A stretch of 64,000 bases of DNA from Azorinus chamasolen (GCA_963576725.1 OY755238.1:25767334-25831333); one strand, 5' to 3'; positions 10,575 through 20,461 are shown, numbered from the stretch's first letter. Notes: generated by a model from the sequence alone, not told the origin. A program made the numbers and translations.

Positions 10575-10765
10575 ATTGTAGAGCCCCTCTTAACTGGAAT
10601 TTTAACAAAGAAGAAATGATCTTTTTAGGCTGGCAACTGCTTCACTTACAAATAGTTCATGTAGGAAGTTTTTGCATGACTTTCAAACTGCATTAACATG
10701 CCACCTGTCGGAAAAAACCGGTTTGATACCAGTCTTATTGTCCGGTTTAGATATGTTTTACTGTA
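10575..10765. mobile_element. Family T3 MITE, decayed
   Basis: GAGCCCCTCTTAACTGGAAT start, interior TTTGCATGACTTTCAAACTG, right end GGTTTAGATATGTTTTACTGTA region. Confidence 0.65.
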
Positions 10766-10839
10766 CTATACCGTTGTAAAAATTCAGCTAATAGATATTC
10801 ATGATATTTTACATGAATATTCATGAGATAAAAAGTTAA
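10765..10839. mobile_element. Family A tail fragment
   Basis: TACATGAATATTCATGAGAT and preceding ATATTCATGATATTTTA match family A tails such as the one at 63890-63935. Confidence 0.5.
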
Positions 10840-11139
10840 ACGTATTTGTTTTATATGTGCTTGTTTCAGAATGATTTGCAGTATCTGACATAATACGACG
10901 AACAGAGAGAGAGGGAATATTTCAAAGTGCAATGCGTGGGCGGTTGGAGAGAAGAATTTAATTAGCATGCATTTGCATTAGAATTGCAATCAACGAAACA
11001 CAAATCGGCGAGACATCGTATTCTGCGTAGTTCGACATTTCAACAATGAATAAATCGTACAAAAATAGCATAATAGATGTATTTCATAAATGACCGAAAT
11101 GATATATTTTTCTATCGATCGATCGTTCGCTCTATATAT

Positions 11140-11226
11140 GACTGTACGTACGTATCTACCTGCCTGTCTACCTAATTACCTACCTACGTATACCTACCTA
11201 CCTGTCTACCGACCTACCTACCTCGG
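11140..11226. repeat. Imperfect (TACC)n microsatellite
   Basis: ACGTACGTATCTACCTGCCTG and following TACC/CTAC repeats over about 85 bp. Confidence 0.85.
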
Positions 11227-11239
11227 ACGTTGCGGTGAT

Positions 11240-11581
11240 CTATCTGGGTCAAGCCTGTTTGCATAGGCATACAGGTAATATGTCTACAAAGGACGAGGGT
11301 TATAAATCTAAATATGGAATAAAAATTAGTAGGATTAAATAATGTTCTGAATAATCACTTCAAATGATTTACCATATAGATATCGATTCTATAATGTGTA
11401 TATTGGCGAAAACTAAACACTTAGAAATAAAGATATACTGAAGAGAAATAAATCCTGAGAAATTAAGAAATACCGACGACAAAAATAACCCTGAGAAATA
11501 TAGGTATACTGAAGAAAAATAAACTCTGAGAAACAAAGATTTGAATAAGAGGCGGTGTTCGGCCTGTGAAAACGTTTCTTA
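11240..11581. other. Repeat scraps only
   Basis: A short A/C-type arm (ATCTGGGTCAAGCCTGTTTGC near 11244) is followed by AT-rich sequence in which GAAATAAA..CCTGAGAAA recurs three times (11445-11535). Confidence 0.4.
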
Positions 11582-11790
11582 TACAGTAAACCCCCTCTAA
11601 TGCGACCACCTAAAAGAGGTATAATTCTGGGTGGTGGAGGCAGGTGGTAGCTTAATGCAGGAAAAAAGTAATGCAGAAAGCTCCTAGAGGAGCTTTCTGC
11701 ATTACTTTTGTCCGGCATTAAGCAACCACCTGCTTATAAAGACAACCATATTTATTCATTAAGTGGTCGCATTAGCGGGGTTTTACTGTA
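11582..11790. mobile_element. Family T1 MITE
   Basis: TACAGTAAACCCCCTCTAAT to AGCGGGGTTTTACTGTA. Arms nearly perfect, apex AAAGCTCCTAGAGGAGCTTT. Confidence 0.9.
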
Positions 11791-11796
11791 TACAGA

Positions 11797-12021
11797 TTAG
11801 ATGCATAAATTAAAACATCTTCAAGAATAACTGGTTTATTTCTCCACCAAACCCCACACTGTATCCACTCCTTAGAATCGTTTCGGATAGACCATTCTAA
11901 AGAGTGGTCACAGTACGGGAGCAGTCTCGGAGAGACGATTCTAAAGAGTGGTGACAATATAGGGTTTGGTGGAGAAATGGCGAGTATAGTGTTTGGGTAC
12001 GCACTTTTATCTGAAGCTAAA
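11797..12021. mobile_element. Family Q hairpin with an internal extra arm
   Basis: TTTCTCCACCAAACCCCACA to TAGGGTTTGGTGGAGAAATG. The motif ATTCTAAAGAGTGGTSACA occurs twice on the right, 50 bp apart, so one arm is duplicated. Confidence 0.75.
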
Positions 12022-12254
12022 ACTATACATGTATATATCTTCTTGTTAATGACTAGAGACTGTATATTGTAATAAGTACAGTAAAACAGCGATACTGTAC
12101 ACTTTTAGTAATGAATAAAATTGTATTAAATTTTTTGTAAGCAGGTGACTGCCACCTGTGTTTAAGATCAATAGTGGTACGTATTTGAGTGTATGGATAA
12201 TTGAGTTTTTACTTATAAGATATTGGATAGAACGGTACTCTGAATAAATCTTAA

Positions 12255-12375
12255 TAAAGTAGAACATATCTAATACGACCATAAAAACCATAAACAAGTC
12301 ACCTTGTGGTTATTAAAGGGAGGTGGTAGCTACATGCATGAGGAAATTTAGACAGAACACTCCAACCACACGATT
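12255..12375. mobile_element. T-family fragment
   Basis: AAGTAGAACATATCTAATACG and GGGAGGTGGTAGCTACATGC match the left half of T1/T4; it is cut off by family B at 12376. Confidence 0.5.
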
Positions 12376-12603
12376 TTAACTTATTCCACCCTAAACTATT
12401 TTTAGACCCAATCTCTTTGAATAAATTTACCGAAGAGGAGCATTTACTAGAGAAAAGGAAAATGTTAGAATTGTACAGTTTTGAAACCATTGTAGAAAAT
12501 AGAGCATTTGCTCTGATGGAGTTATTGCTCTATTTATCACAATAGTTTCAAACAATGACTTTACAGAGGCGCCAATATGTGTCAGTAGGATTGAATTGGT
12601 TAA
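12376..12603. mobile_element. Family B MITE
   Basis: TTAACTTATTCCACCCTAAA to GGATTGAATTGGTTAA, reverse orientation. Apex TTTGCTCTGATGGAGTTATTG partly mutated. Confidence 0.82.
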
Positions 12604-12730
12604 TTAAAGACATCCATGTTCATTCGTTTAGTTGTTGCTTTAATGGAGTTTTTGTGTATCTGTTGAGATGAAACATCTTGATAGAGATACCATAATATTA
12701 TGAGCTATATATTACCTTCAAGTAGACTAC

Positions 12731-12963
12731 CTAATCCATTCTTCCTACTGACATATGTTGACGCCTCTGTACAAGTCATTTTTGAAACCATTGTGATAAA
12801 AAGAGCATTTGCTCCATAGGAGCAAATGCTCTTTTTATCACAATGGTTTCAACACTACACAGTTCTAAACTTGTCCATTTCCCTATTAAATGCTCCTTGC
12901 TCCTTTGTGGGAGATTTATTCAAAGAGGTTAGGTCTAAAATAGAATATGGGGTAATGGGTTCA
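12731..12963. mobile_element. Family B MITE
   Basis: Sites mutated to CTAA and TTCA. Inner stem near-perfect around GCATTTGCTCCATAGGAGCA. Confidence 0.85.
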
Positions 12964-12984
12964 TTTATAAACATCGATGTACTT

Positions 12985-13056
12985 AAGACTAGATGGTTGC
13001 TTAATGTAAGATGAAAGTATCTAACGTTTTCTATAGAACTTTCGTCCTGCTTTAGC
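12985..13056. mobile_element. T-family core fragment
   Basis: TGGTTGCTTAATGTAAGATG and CTTTCGTCCTGCTTTAGC. Family A starts in its TTAG (from TTAA). Confidence 0.55.
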
Positions 13057-13255
13057 ACTTTCCTTCATGCCTTTGCAAACACAGTAGACCCAGATTAGAC
13101 GGCCTAGACCGTCTGATCAGGGTCTTGTTTGTCTGCTTCTGAAATTATAATAGAAACTCTACAGATTCTAGCAATAGTCATGTCATGCTTAAAGGTCTTC
13201 TTATATATATTCAATATGTAGTTCTTACATGCATATTGCACAGGGAAAGGGTTAA
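13052..13255. mobile_element. Family A MITE with shortened apex
   Basis: TTAGCACTTTCCTTCATGCC to GGGAAAGGGTTAA. The apex is GACGGCCTAGACCGTC, so the usual CTCC/GGAG is missing. Confidence 0.8.
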
Positions 13256-13497
13256 GCTACAATATAATTTGAAATCCCAGAATTAGACATCGTTTAGTGG
13301 CTGCTGTAGAAGGGTGTTACTGAGTCTATAAAGTTAAAGAAGGACATGCAATATAAAACGACAGATTTAGATAAATATGTATATTTTATACAAAAATATA
13401 TGTCATTTGAATAGAATATGAGATGTCCATGCATGTATAGACTAAATATTTTAACATGACATTGGCGATGTTTTATGCAAACAGTTTATGTTCCCTT

Positions 13498-13700
13498 TTA
13501 ACACTTTCACGACCAAATTTGTCGTCTGCAAACGTTGTCGTTTGCTATAATTTGCATTTGTTTTTTATTTCTCTTCATATGTGCTAAACAAAGTCACAGA
13601 CACAAATAGTTTGGATCAAGATGAGACGCCGAATTACTCGGCGTCTCATCTGGATCAAAACTGTCTGCATAGGAGACGACATTGGCACCGAAAGAGTTAC
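13498..13700. mobile_element. Family C MITE
   Basis: TTAACACTTTCACGACCAAA to CACCGAAAGAGTTAC; apex GCCGAATTACTCGGC. Confidence 0.85.
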
Positions 13701-13702
13701 AC

Positions 13703-13756
13703 GCCCAATAGATTGGCGTCTCGTCTGGATCTGAACTGTCTGACATTCGACAATGA
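13703..13756. mobile_element. Right half of an E/C core
   Basis: GGCGTCTCGTCTGGATCTGA, AACTGTCTGACATTCGAC; no left arm. Confidence 0.5.
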
Positions 13757-13931
13757 ATGAAGCAAGAAAAGTTTATACATAAATAATTAGGTAAATAGTA
13801 GAAACTATTTAACGCTCAATCTTATGATTAATTAAACCTGGCTCATACTTTTCTGGATATTAATCGAACAAAAAGTTGTATCAATATTTATCAATCAAGA
13901 AAATTATTTTTATGAGAAATAATGCATACTT

Positions 13932-14022
13932 TGATCAAATGGTTTCCTCAGGAAACATTTGATCTTGGTCTACACTGTTTGCACTCGTATTAATCCTTTG
14001 CCTGCTATAAAATGACGTCTGC
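13932..14022. mobile_element. Small hairpin with A2-like right arm
   Basis: GATCAAATGGTTTCC paired with GGAAACATTTGATC, then TTGGTCTACACTGTTTGC and an E-like end (CTTTGCCTGCTATAAAATGA). Confidence 0.55.
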
Positions 14023-14217
14023 TTAACCCATTCCCTCATATTGACGACTATTGATGACTCTGTAAAAGTCACTTTTTGAAACCATTGTGATACATAGAGC
14101 ACAATGGTTTCAAACTACAAATTTCTAAATGTTTCTTTTTCTCTAGATAATGCTCCTTTTCGGTAGATTTATTCAAAGAGGTTGTATCTAAAAATAACAT
14201 AAGGAGGAATAGGTTAA
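14023..14217. mobile_element. Family B MITE with the hairpin apex deleted
   Basis: TTAACCCATTCCCTCATATT to GAGGAATAGGTTAA. The ATTTGCTCC/GGAGCAAAT apex is missing, leaving CCATTGTGATACATAGAGCA then CAATGG; flanks are intact. Confidence 0.85.
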
Positions 14218-14380
14218 TTTCCAATCTGTTACAATTGCCACTTACCTCCGATTCGTTCAAGCTTTGGGAAACTTTTGAGCGAGTGTCAAACAGTTTAGAT
14301 CCTGATGAGATGCCGAGCTACTCGGCAATCCATCTGGATTCAAGCTGTTTGATAATATCGGTTATGCCGCGCTCGGCAAA
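14214..14380. mobile_element. Family E element, right end lost
   Basis: Starts in the TTAA shared with the preceding B. TTCGTTCAAGCTTTGGGAAA, CGAGTGTCAAACAG, core with apex GCCGAGCTACTCGGC. Confidence 0.7.
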
Positions 14381-14411
14381 GAAAAGCGAAGGTAACTTTT
14401 ATACATTATAC

Positions 14412-14857
14412 ATAGCCCTTTCCCTGTTGAATATTCATGTAAGAAATAATGACAATATGAATATTTATTAGCTGCATCTTTATAATGGCATATGTACACC
14501 GGATGTTTTAGTATTGGTCAGATCTATTATACAGTAAAACCTCTCTATAACGGCCACTAAACTGTGTTAATTATTAGTTGGTATATATAAGGGCAGGTAG
14601 CTGCTTAAAACAATGTGAAAGTAAAACAGAACGCTCCTATAGGAGCGTTCTGTTTTACTTTCACTTTGTTTTAAGCAACCACCTGCATTTAACACAAAAT
14701 ACTTGATGTAAGTTAGTGACCGTTATAGAGAGGTTTTACTGTAATTCCATTAGCAAAAAGAGCAGAACCTCATCAGGCGGCTCCTACAGGAGTCGTCTGA
14801 TCTGGGTCTACTCTGTTTACAAATGCGTAAAAGTGTTTATATAAAGGAAAAGGTTAA
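14412..14857. mobile_element. Family A MITE abutting the LRR stop codon, with T2 nested
   Basis: The left end is mutated (ATAG) and the right end is TTAA 14854-14857. The core is GGCGGCTCCTACAGGAGTCGTC. T2 at 14530-14743 splits the A sequence between CAGATCTATTA and ATTCCATTAGC; removing it with one TA restores the usual A order. Confidence 0.85.
14530..14743. mobile_element. Family T2 foldback MITE, nested in A
   Basis: Ends CAGTAAAACCTCTCTATAAC and its inverse, TA target site. Nearly perfect inner stem around AGAACGCTCCTATAGGAGCGTTCT. The TA and CAGTA ends suggest Tc1/mariner-pogo type mobilisation (inference). Confidence 0.85.
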
Positions 14858-15993
14858 CGGACACACATGTTCCTTCGAAAGGTGTCGTCAAGCATGCTGA
14901 ATGAAACACCTTGCTGAGATAAACACGTCAGATCCCTTAGCTGGTTTAAACTGGGGTCAGACTGGCTGAGTTTTGTCAGGTACAAGCCATACAGATACAA
15001 AGAACAAGAACAGGCCAACGGATTGTTCCGTAAGTCAATGGCAACATTACTGGCACGTCCTAGGGCATGCACCAGCTCTGCATCTATCGTGTTGATGTTG
15101 TTATGTCTCATATCGATATATACTGGTCTCCGCCTAATCCGAGGTCCATTTGCAACAACGAAGTTCAAGCTTCTAATGTTATTTTGTGACAAGTCAAGGC
15201 TTTCTAGGCGAGGTAGAAATGAGAGGCGAATGTCTCTCAGTTCGTCAGGTATTCGCCCCAGAGTATTGTTCCTCACAGAGTACGATTTGAGTTCAGGGTA
15301 CTTGTTCTCTTGAACGAGTTTGAAATGGACAGATGACAAGGAGCGACTACCACTTTGCTCTAAATAACGTAGATAGGGATATTCACACGTGGCCTGGTGC
15401 TTCAAAATCGTCTTCATGATGTCACCGTTGAGAATCTTCTCAAACAGAAGTGCTTCTGTGAAGAAATCTTTCGGTGGAAGAACACTATGTTGAACATTCC
15501 GGTATATATGTTCGCGGACATTTGAGGGTCCGCAGTCAAATTCTTTTGTCATATTTGCCATATCCACAGTTGCTTGGTACAGCTGGCTAATCGACACTTC
15601 CATTACAACATCAGAGATGAACACATGCTTCAGCTCGTCCGGATCCATTTGCGCGACAGACCTCTCAGATAAGAGACCTTCTATCACACACCCTGTGACC
15701 TTGAGGGCAATAACATTGGCAGCCCTGAAGGGCCAAGGGAGGTGCATTTTGCCACCATCACATGTAATGGTGACGTTAAACTTTTCACCAGTTGTTCGTG
15801 CTCTTGTAAGCTGCCGAATATCTCTAAAATCTAGATATTCTCCCTGACTGACTACACAGTCCAGTATAAGGTGACCAGATCCTGTAACCATCTCTGTGCA
15901 CGGGAAACCCACAGACCTCGTTATAGGTAAAGCGATCACCAAATTTTGCACACATGTAATATGCGCCAAGAATAGCACTGTCCGTATATCCAT
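14854..15993 (-). CDS. Secreted leucine-rich-repeat protein, single exon
   Basis: Encodes 379 residues from the ATG at 15993. This start is chosen because a signal peptide follows at once (MDIRTVLFLAHITCVQNLV, cleavage probably near residues 22-26); the frame stays open to an ATG at 16131, but those 46 extra residues are hydrophilic and would bury the signal. Cys32, 46, 78 and 102 lie in the N-terminal part. About three to four leucine-rich repeats occupy residues 232-325 (LESLDLSQNNI, VYIDMRHNNI, VAIDLRNNPL). They run into an LRRCT-type cap with Cys328, 330, 357 and 377 in the NPLxCxC pattern. No membrane segment follows the cap, so secretion is inferred; partner and function are unknown. 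The stop codon TAA is part of the TTAA at 14854-14857 that bounds a family A MITE, so the 3' untranslated sequence starts as transposon. A paralogue of extracellular immune or adhesion LRR proteins is plausible, not shown. Confidence 0.85.
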   Translation of the reverse strand: MDIRTVLFLAHITCVQNLVIALPITRSVGFPCTEMVTGSGHLILDCVVSQGEYLDFRDIRQLTRARTTGEKFNVTITCDGGKMHLPWPFRAANVIALKVTGCVIEGLLSERSVAQMDPDELKHVFISDVVMEVSISQLYQATVDMANMTKEFDCGPSNVREHIYRNVQHSVLPPKDFFTEALLFEKILNGDIMKTILKHQATCEYPYLRYLEQSGSRSLSSVHFKLVQENKYPELKSYSVRNNTLGRIPDELRDIRLSFLPRLESLDLSQNNIRSLNFVVANGPRIRRRPVYIDMRHNNINTIDAELVHALGRASNVAIDLRNNPLACSCSLYLYGLYLTKLSQSDPSLNQLRDLTCLSQQGVSFSMLDDTFRRNMCVR

Positions 15994-16678
15994 CGTCGTT
16001 TCCGAATCACAATGTAATTTATTCTGCGGCTTTTCTATATTTTTATTTTCAAATATACTGTTTAAACGTTTGAGTCCAGGAATATCTTCTTTTAACGGTG
16101 TGGTCTGTTTGAACAATATGTTATAAACCAAAGAGTGTCGACGAACACAAGCAATTCACGCAGGCAGTTGTAACTATTACCCGAACGCAACCAGCGAGTC
16201 GCACAGGCTTAAGTTTCTAACCTATGATTTGACAGGCACTAAAGTTCTGCTTATATTTAGGGAAATCCTCAAAACTGTGACATATTTGTGACAAGCTAAA
16301 TCATTATTTCAGCGTTGTTGCCCATGGAGAAGTATGGAAATCCCAAAGTTTACATCATTTTAAAATAGCAACAGACCGCAATCCTATCGCCTCGTAGGCG
16401 CAAAAACTACTACGTCATACCTAGTATATCGCACAACCTTGTCCCTACCTGTCACTAGTTACCTCACGCGCCGACGACGTCCATCAACGCTAACGGGGTT
16501 ACCTTGAGTCTACAAAAATTGCGGACTCTCAGTTTAAAGTTGTGTTGATTATCAAGTCTCCCTTTCTTTTATTAAAACTGACTTTCTGGTTTGTTTTATT
16601 GATTTTGTTTTATTAATCTTACAGACCTTCGGTGTCCATTCTTGCATACTTAAGTGCATGTCATACATAGGCGTGAGG
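15994..16678 (-). other. Upstream region of the LRR gene
   Basis: The reading frame is open up to 16131, but composition changes and no promoter motif is recognisable. Nothing repetitive is seen until the family A copy at 16679. Confidence 0.4.
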
Positions 16679-16902
16679 TTAACCTTTTACCTGCTTGTGA
16701 CGCCTTCTGACGCGTTTGCAAATAGAGAAGACCCGGATCATACAGCTCCTGTAGAAGCCCTCGGATCAGCGTCTGTTCTGTTTTCCTACGAAATAATACA
16801 GATCTGATTCTGTAGTTTGTGTCGCTGTAAACATTCCCTGCCAATCTAACATTATATGTAGGCATTATTTCTGATATGAATATCCATCATGGGAGAGGTT
16901 AG
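16679..16902. mobile_element. Family A MITE
   Basis: TTAACCTTTTACCTGCTTGT to GGGAGAGGTTAG; core CAGCTCCTGTAGAAGCCCTC. Confidence 0.8.
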
Positions 16903-17088
16903 GCTTGTGACGCTAGCTACATGTATGAGGAAGGACAGACTTACGCTAACATTGTTTACGTTTGGGAAAAATGTATCACGCGACGAAAACATATGGGCGA
17001 CCCCGTTTTACCTTTACGTGAGGAATGTAACTTTTTAGCAAAACATAATTTTAAGGCGTTGTTAATAATTAATTAAGTAAATAATTAT

Positions 17089-17335
17089 ATAACCCTTTCC
17101 AGCATACAAACTCTTTTCCACGCCTTTGCAAACAGAGTAGATCCAGATCAGACGGATCGTGTAGGGTCTGCTCTGTTTGCTTATGGCATTAAATTGATGA
17201 CACTATAAATGTCTATCTATATACGAAACATTCTCGTCTACACGATTTATAAAGAAAACAGCTAATGAATACATGTATTCATGATGCCATTTTTCTTATA
17301 TGAATACCTAACAAGGAAAATGTAAACCCATTTGC
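17089..17335. mobile_element. Family A MITE
   Basis: ATAACCCTTTCCAGCATACA to AAGGAAAATGTAA. Left arm intact (AACAGAGTAGATCCAGATCA), right arm partly lost. Shares its terminal site with the next element. Confidence 0.75.
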
Positions 17336-17552
17336 CTCATATACGTTTATTATATACCAGTCTCATTGAATAAATCTAGTGAAATGGAGCATGCACTAGA
17401 GAAAAGGAACATTCTATAAGTGTGAGGTTTTAAACCTCTGCGATAAATAGAGCATTTGCTCCATAAGAGCAAATGCTCTGTTTATCATAAGGGTTTCAGA
17501 AAGAGACAATTACAGAGGCGTAAAGAGACGTCGGTATGAGGGAGAGGGTTAA
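17332..17552. mobile_element. Family B MITE
   Basis: GTAAACCCATTTGCCTCATA to GAGGGAGAGGGTTAA, reverse orientation; apex GCTCCATAAGAGC. Confidence 0.82.
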
Positions 17553-17568
17553 AACGTTATTAGAACCT

Positions 17569-17734
17569 GAACTCTTTCACTGTCAGAAGGGAATATGTGA
17601 TTACTTTTACAAACGCAGTGTAGTTTGGACCCATTTAAGACACCGACCATTTGGTTCCTCTAGGAGGCATCTTGTCTGGGTCTACACTGTTTGCAAATGA
17701 CGATACATGTCTATCTCACGTTCAAAGGGATTAA
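17569..17734. mobile_element. Family A2 MITE
   Basis: Ends GAACTCTTTCACTG and GTTCAAAGGGATTAA; apex TTGGTTCCTCTAGGAGGCAT. Confidence 0.65.
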
Positions 17735-17743
17735 ACAAAATAG

Positions 17744-17845
17744 CTATACAAACGAAAAAAAGATAGTTTAACAAGTTATCTGCAAAGTTTAATCGTCTGC
17801 AAAATAGTGTAGTACCGTCCGCTTCTATCTTTACCCCCCCCCCCC

Positions 17846-17895
<50 letters not shown>

Positions 17896-18000
17896 ACACA
17901 CACACACACCTACATTAGGAATGAAACGACCACAGAATGCTGATGAGAAACCGAGTTAATCCATGTCTTTTTTGCATCCAAACTGTTTGCACATATAATC
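17744..18000. mobile_element. Family C element expanded by a microsatellite
   Basis: TGCAAAGTTTAATCGTCTGC at left and ATCCAAACTGTTTGCACATA at right. Between them lie a C run and an (AC)n tract. Confidence 0.6.
17833..17907. repeat. (C)n(AC)n microsatellite
   Basis: A run of Cs followed by about 35 AC units with one interruption. Confidence 0.95.
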
Positions 18001-18009
18001 ATGGATTTG

Positions 18010-18104
18010 CAATCGGCAGTATGGCCTGCAGGGGTCGTCTGATCTTGGTCTACTTTGTTTACCAATGCTTTAAAATGCTTCTCTGTTTGACAAAGGGTTA
18101 AAAA
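18010..18104. mobile_element. Family A right half
   Basis: GCAGGGGTCGTCTGATCTTG, GTCTACTTTGTTTACC, then GACAAAGGGTTAA. Confidence 0.6.
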
Positions 18105-18138
18105 TTGCAACTTTCAAAATGTCAGTAGGATCCAAGAC

Positions 18139-18226
18139 CTAATGTTATAAAACGCCCGAGTCTGACTCTGAGGTCATTCTCAAGTATCTGATTGGTCAGA
18201 TGCTTGAGAATGATCGTCAGGCTCAA
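18139..18226. mobile_element. Family P relative, shortened
   Basis: TGTTATAAAACGCCCGAGTC, TTCTCAAGTATCTGATTGGT paired with ATGCTTGAGAATGATC. Confidence 0.5.
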
Positions 18227-18324
18227 GCAAAAAATAATAACCTCGGGGCCAGTTTCTTGCACTTTAGCTTACAACATGCACCTTTGTCACAGCCCATGAG
18301 TTACTTTCTTTATGAGCTAATACA

Positions 18325-19170
18325 GTTTTGTTATCCCCCGCTGGAGGCCGGTGGTGTTATAGTTTCGGCACTGTCCTTGCGTCCGTGCGTACCGGGGTAA
18401 TACATGTATATCAAAAACGGTTTGTATATATGTTCAGTAACATTAAGGAATATCAGACAGCAGGTATCACTTACATTGGCCTTGGTACACCAGAGTTATG
18501 ACCATTTGTTTTCCAAAACGTAATCTGTTGTCTGTCTGGAGCTGTATCCCATGACTCTTTTAAATTGTGTCTATGATAGTTTGTGTAAATGTTGTAGTAT
18601 GAGGAAATGTGGCTCTGCAAGTATCATTTAGATTGACTTTGTACCACTAGAGTTATGGCCCTTTCTTTTCTGACAACATAACCTGTTTTGTCCGGCCATA
18701 TCTCAGAAACTGTTTAGTTTTTGTTCTATGAAACTTTGTGTAAGTATTACGTACAATAAGGAAATGGGGCCCTGCAAGTATTGTTAACATTACTTTATGA
18801 ACACCAGAATTATGGTCCTTTATTTGCTAAAAAATACGGTTTTTGTCCGTTCGGATGCATATCTCAGAAACGGTTTTGAGTTTTTCTGTGACACTTTGTA
18901 TAGATATATAATACCATGAGGAAATGGGGAATTGTAAGTATCTCCAACATTGACCCTGAAACATCAGAACTATGGTCCTTTGTTTGCCAAACACTTAATC
19001 TATTTGTCCATCCGCAGAAATATCTTAGAAACGATTTGGTATGTTTCAATGGAATGTGTGTAAATATTAGTACCGTAAAGAAATGCGACTCTGCATCTAT
19101 CACTCACATTGACCTTGGAACATCACAGTTATGACACTATCTTTGCGGAAACACCGCTTTTGTCCGCAAA
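18325..19170. repeat. Element with ~160-bp tandem units (five copies)
   Basis: The landmark CAGAGTTATGGCCCTTTSTTT recurs at about 18491, 18650, 18807, 18967 and 19126. Other shared blocks are CATATCTCAGAAACGGTTT and GAGGAAATGKGGCTCTGCAAG (broken by mutations). The left head TTATCCCCCGCTGGAGG with GTCCTTGCGTCCGTGCG resembles the heads of non-autonomous mollusc elements carrying internal minisatellites. Boundaries are approximate. Confidence 0.8.
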
Positions 19171-19424
19171 GCTCACTGGCGTAAAATCATAGATCCAAGA
19201 AAAATAAGTTCTCTCAGATATTGGTATATTTACGGACGAACAGATTTTATTTTCCAATGATTTATATGCATATTATATCAACTTAGCAACATATAAATAA
19301 TTTCCATAAACTTTAAGAAAATGTTTAGCACAAAACATCGCTAAACAAGCTGAGCCCGTGACTCAAACGAGCCCTATGTACGTAAAATCAAGAAGCTTGG
19401 TCGGTATAATGTTTCATGTTGTTT

Positions 19425-19484
19425 TAACTCTGTACTCCATGATTATTCATGTAAAAATGACACCATGAATATCAATTAGATTAA
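19425..19484. mobile_element. Family A tail fragment
   Basis: CTCCATGATTATTCATGTAA and ATGACACCATGAATATCAAT; interrupted by the family D element that follows. Confidence 0.55.
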
Positions 19485-19719
19485 CCCTTCGCTTGCTGAA
19501 TTGTAAAATACATTTCTCCTTCTTTACCCATGCCCTGTGGTATAATTACATATATCGTCACTGTGTTCCAAGTATTGCGCAGTGCAATCACTGCTGTGGA
19601 GTGCACTGGTTGCACAATCAATTTGCAAATAGTGCATACCCTGATGAGACAGCTCCTGCAGGAGCTATATCACTATTTACATGTAGGTATATTGACCTGA
19701 ACAGCAAGCGAAGGGTTAA
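19481..19719. mobile_element. Family D TTAA foldback MITE
   Basis: TTAACCCTTCGCTTGCTGAA to ACAGCAAGCGAAGGGTTAA. Core GACAGCTCCTGCAGGAGCTA with the right arm shortened (ATCACTATTTAC). Confidence 0.9.
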
Positions 19720-19842
19720 TACAGTTTTACTGTAGATCCTATAGACATACACGTCTAAATGGTAATCACCATACAATTCGTCTTATTCCATTCGCACAAA
19801 CTTAATCATGTAAGAAGCAATAAATGTATGAATCGAATGAAT

Positions 19843-20050
19843 TACAGTAACACCCCTCTAAACCGGGCGTTCAATTTAGTATGAATGTCTGTCTTTGGAG
19901 ACAGGTGGCAGCTTAATGCAGGATGAAGGTCATGCAAAAAGCTCCTCGTTGAGTTTTCCGCTTGAATTTCACCCTGCATTAAGCAACCACCTACCTAAAG
20001 TATCTATTTTTTTCTCTACTAGAATTCCGATTTAGAGGGGTTTTACTGTA
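19843..20050. mobile_element. Family T3 MITE
   Basis: TACAGTAACACCCCTCTAAA to TTTAGAGGGGTTTTACTGTA; stem GACAGGTGGCAGCTTAATGC; apex CTCCTCGTTGAGTT mutated. Confidence 0.85.
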
Positions 20051-20087
20051 TATAATGACATAATTAATAAGGGAACGCTTGACCATG

Positions 20088-20325
20088 ACAGAAGTTATAC
20101 GTGGTGTGGTGTGCGGTGGTCAAGTGATAACGCGCTTGACTACCAATCCGGAGGTGCGCGGTTCAGATCCCGGTCCCTCCCGGACATTTCAGAGACGCTT
20201 TTTCAGTGTCTCCCACCCGCACCTCCTCTCCACCCAGGGGTTTAACTGGGTGCATGTGAGGGTCACTAGCCGTTACTGTGGCTGCATGATTGTGCCATAT
20301 GTTAGCAGTGCTCAATAGTGCAGGC
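20088..20325 (+). mobile_element. tRNA-derived SINE
   Basis: RNA polymerase III-type head: A-box-like TGGTCAAGTGATAACG, then B-box GGTTCAGATCCC 45 bp later, as in SINEs with a tRNA head. The body contains CACCCAGGGGTTTAACTGGG and GTGAGGGTCACTAGCC, which may be a conserved SINE central domain; I cannot name the superfamily. No tail repeat or target duplication is clear. Confidence 0.75.
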
Positions 20326-20461
20326 GAATGACTCAATTTCCAGGGGAGTAAACGTACAGTCGGCCGAGCGGTCCTTTGAACTGAAAGTAGACTATAACTA
20401 GGTACTTTAGTAATTTTCTGTGTTTAACAATACAAGCTATACAGTCTAATCTATATCACTA

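Noticed and set aside
15994..16131. 46-residue N-terminal extension of the LRR protein
   Set aside because: It would put the signal peptide internally; the ATG at 15993 directly precedes the signal. The extension remains possible if a transcript shows it.
17682..17909. Frame rich in Val-Cys repeats
   Set aside because: Translation of the (AC)n microsatellite.
20088..20165. Functional tRNA gene
   Set aside because: A and B boxes are present, but the sequence does not fold into a clean cloverleaf and continues as a SINE body.
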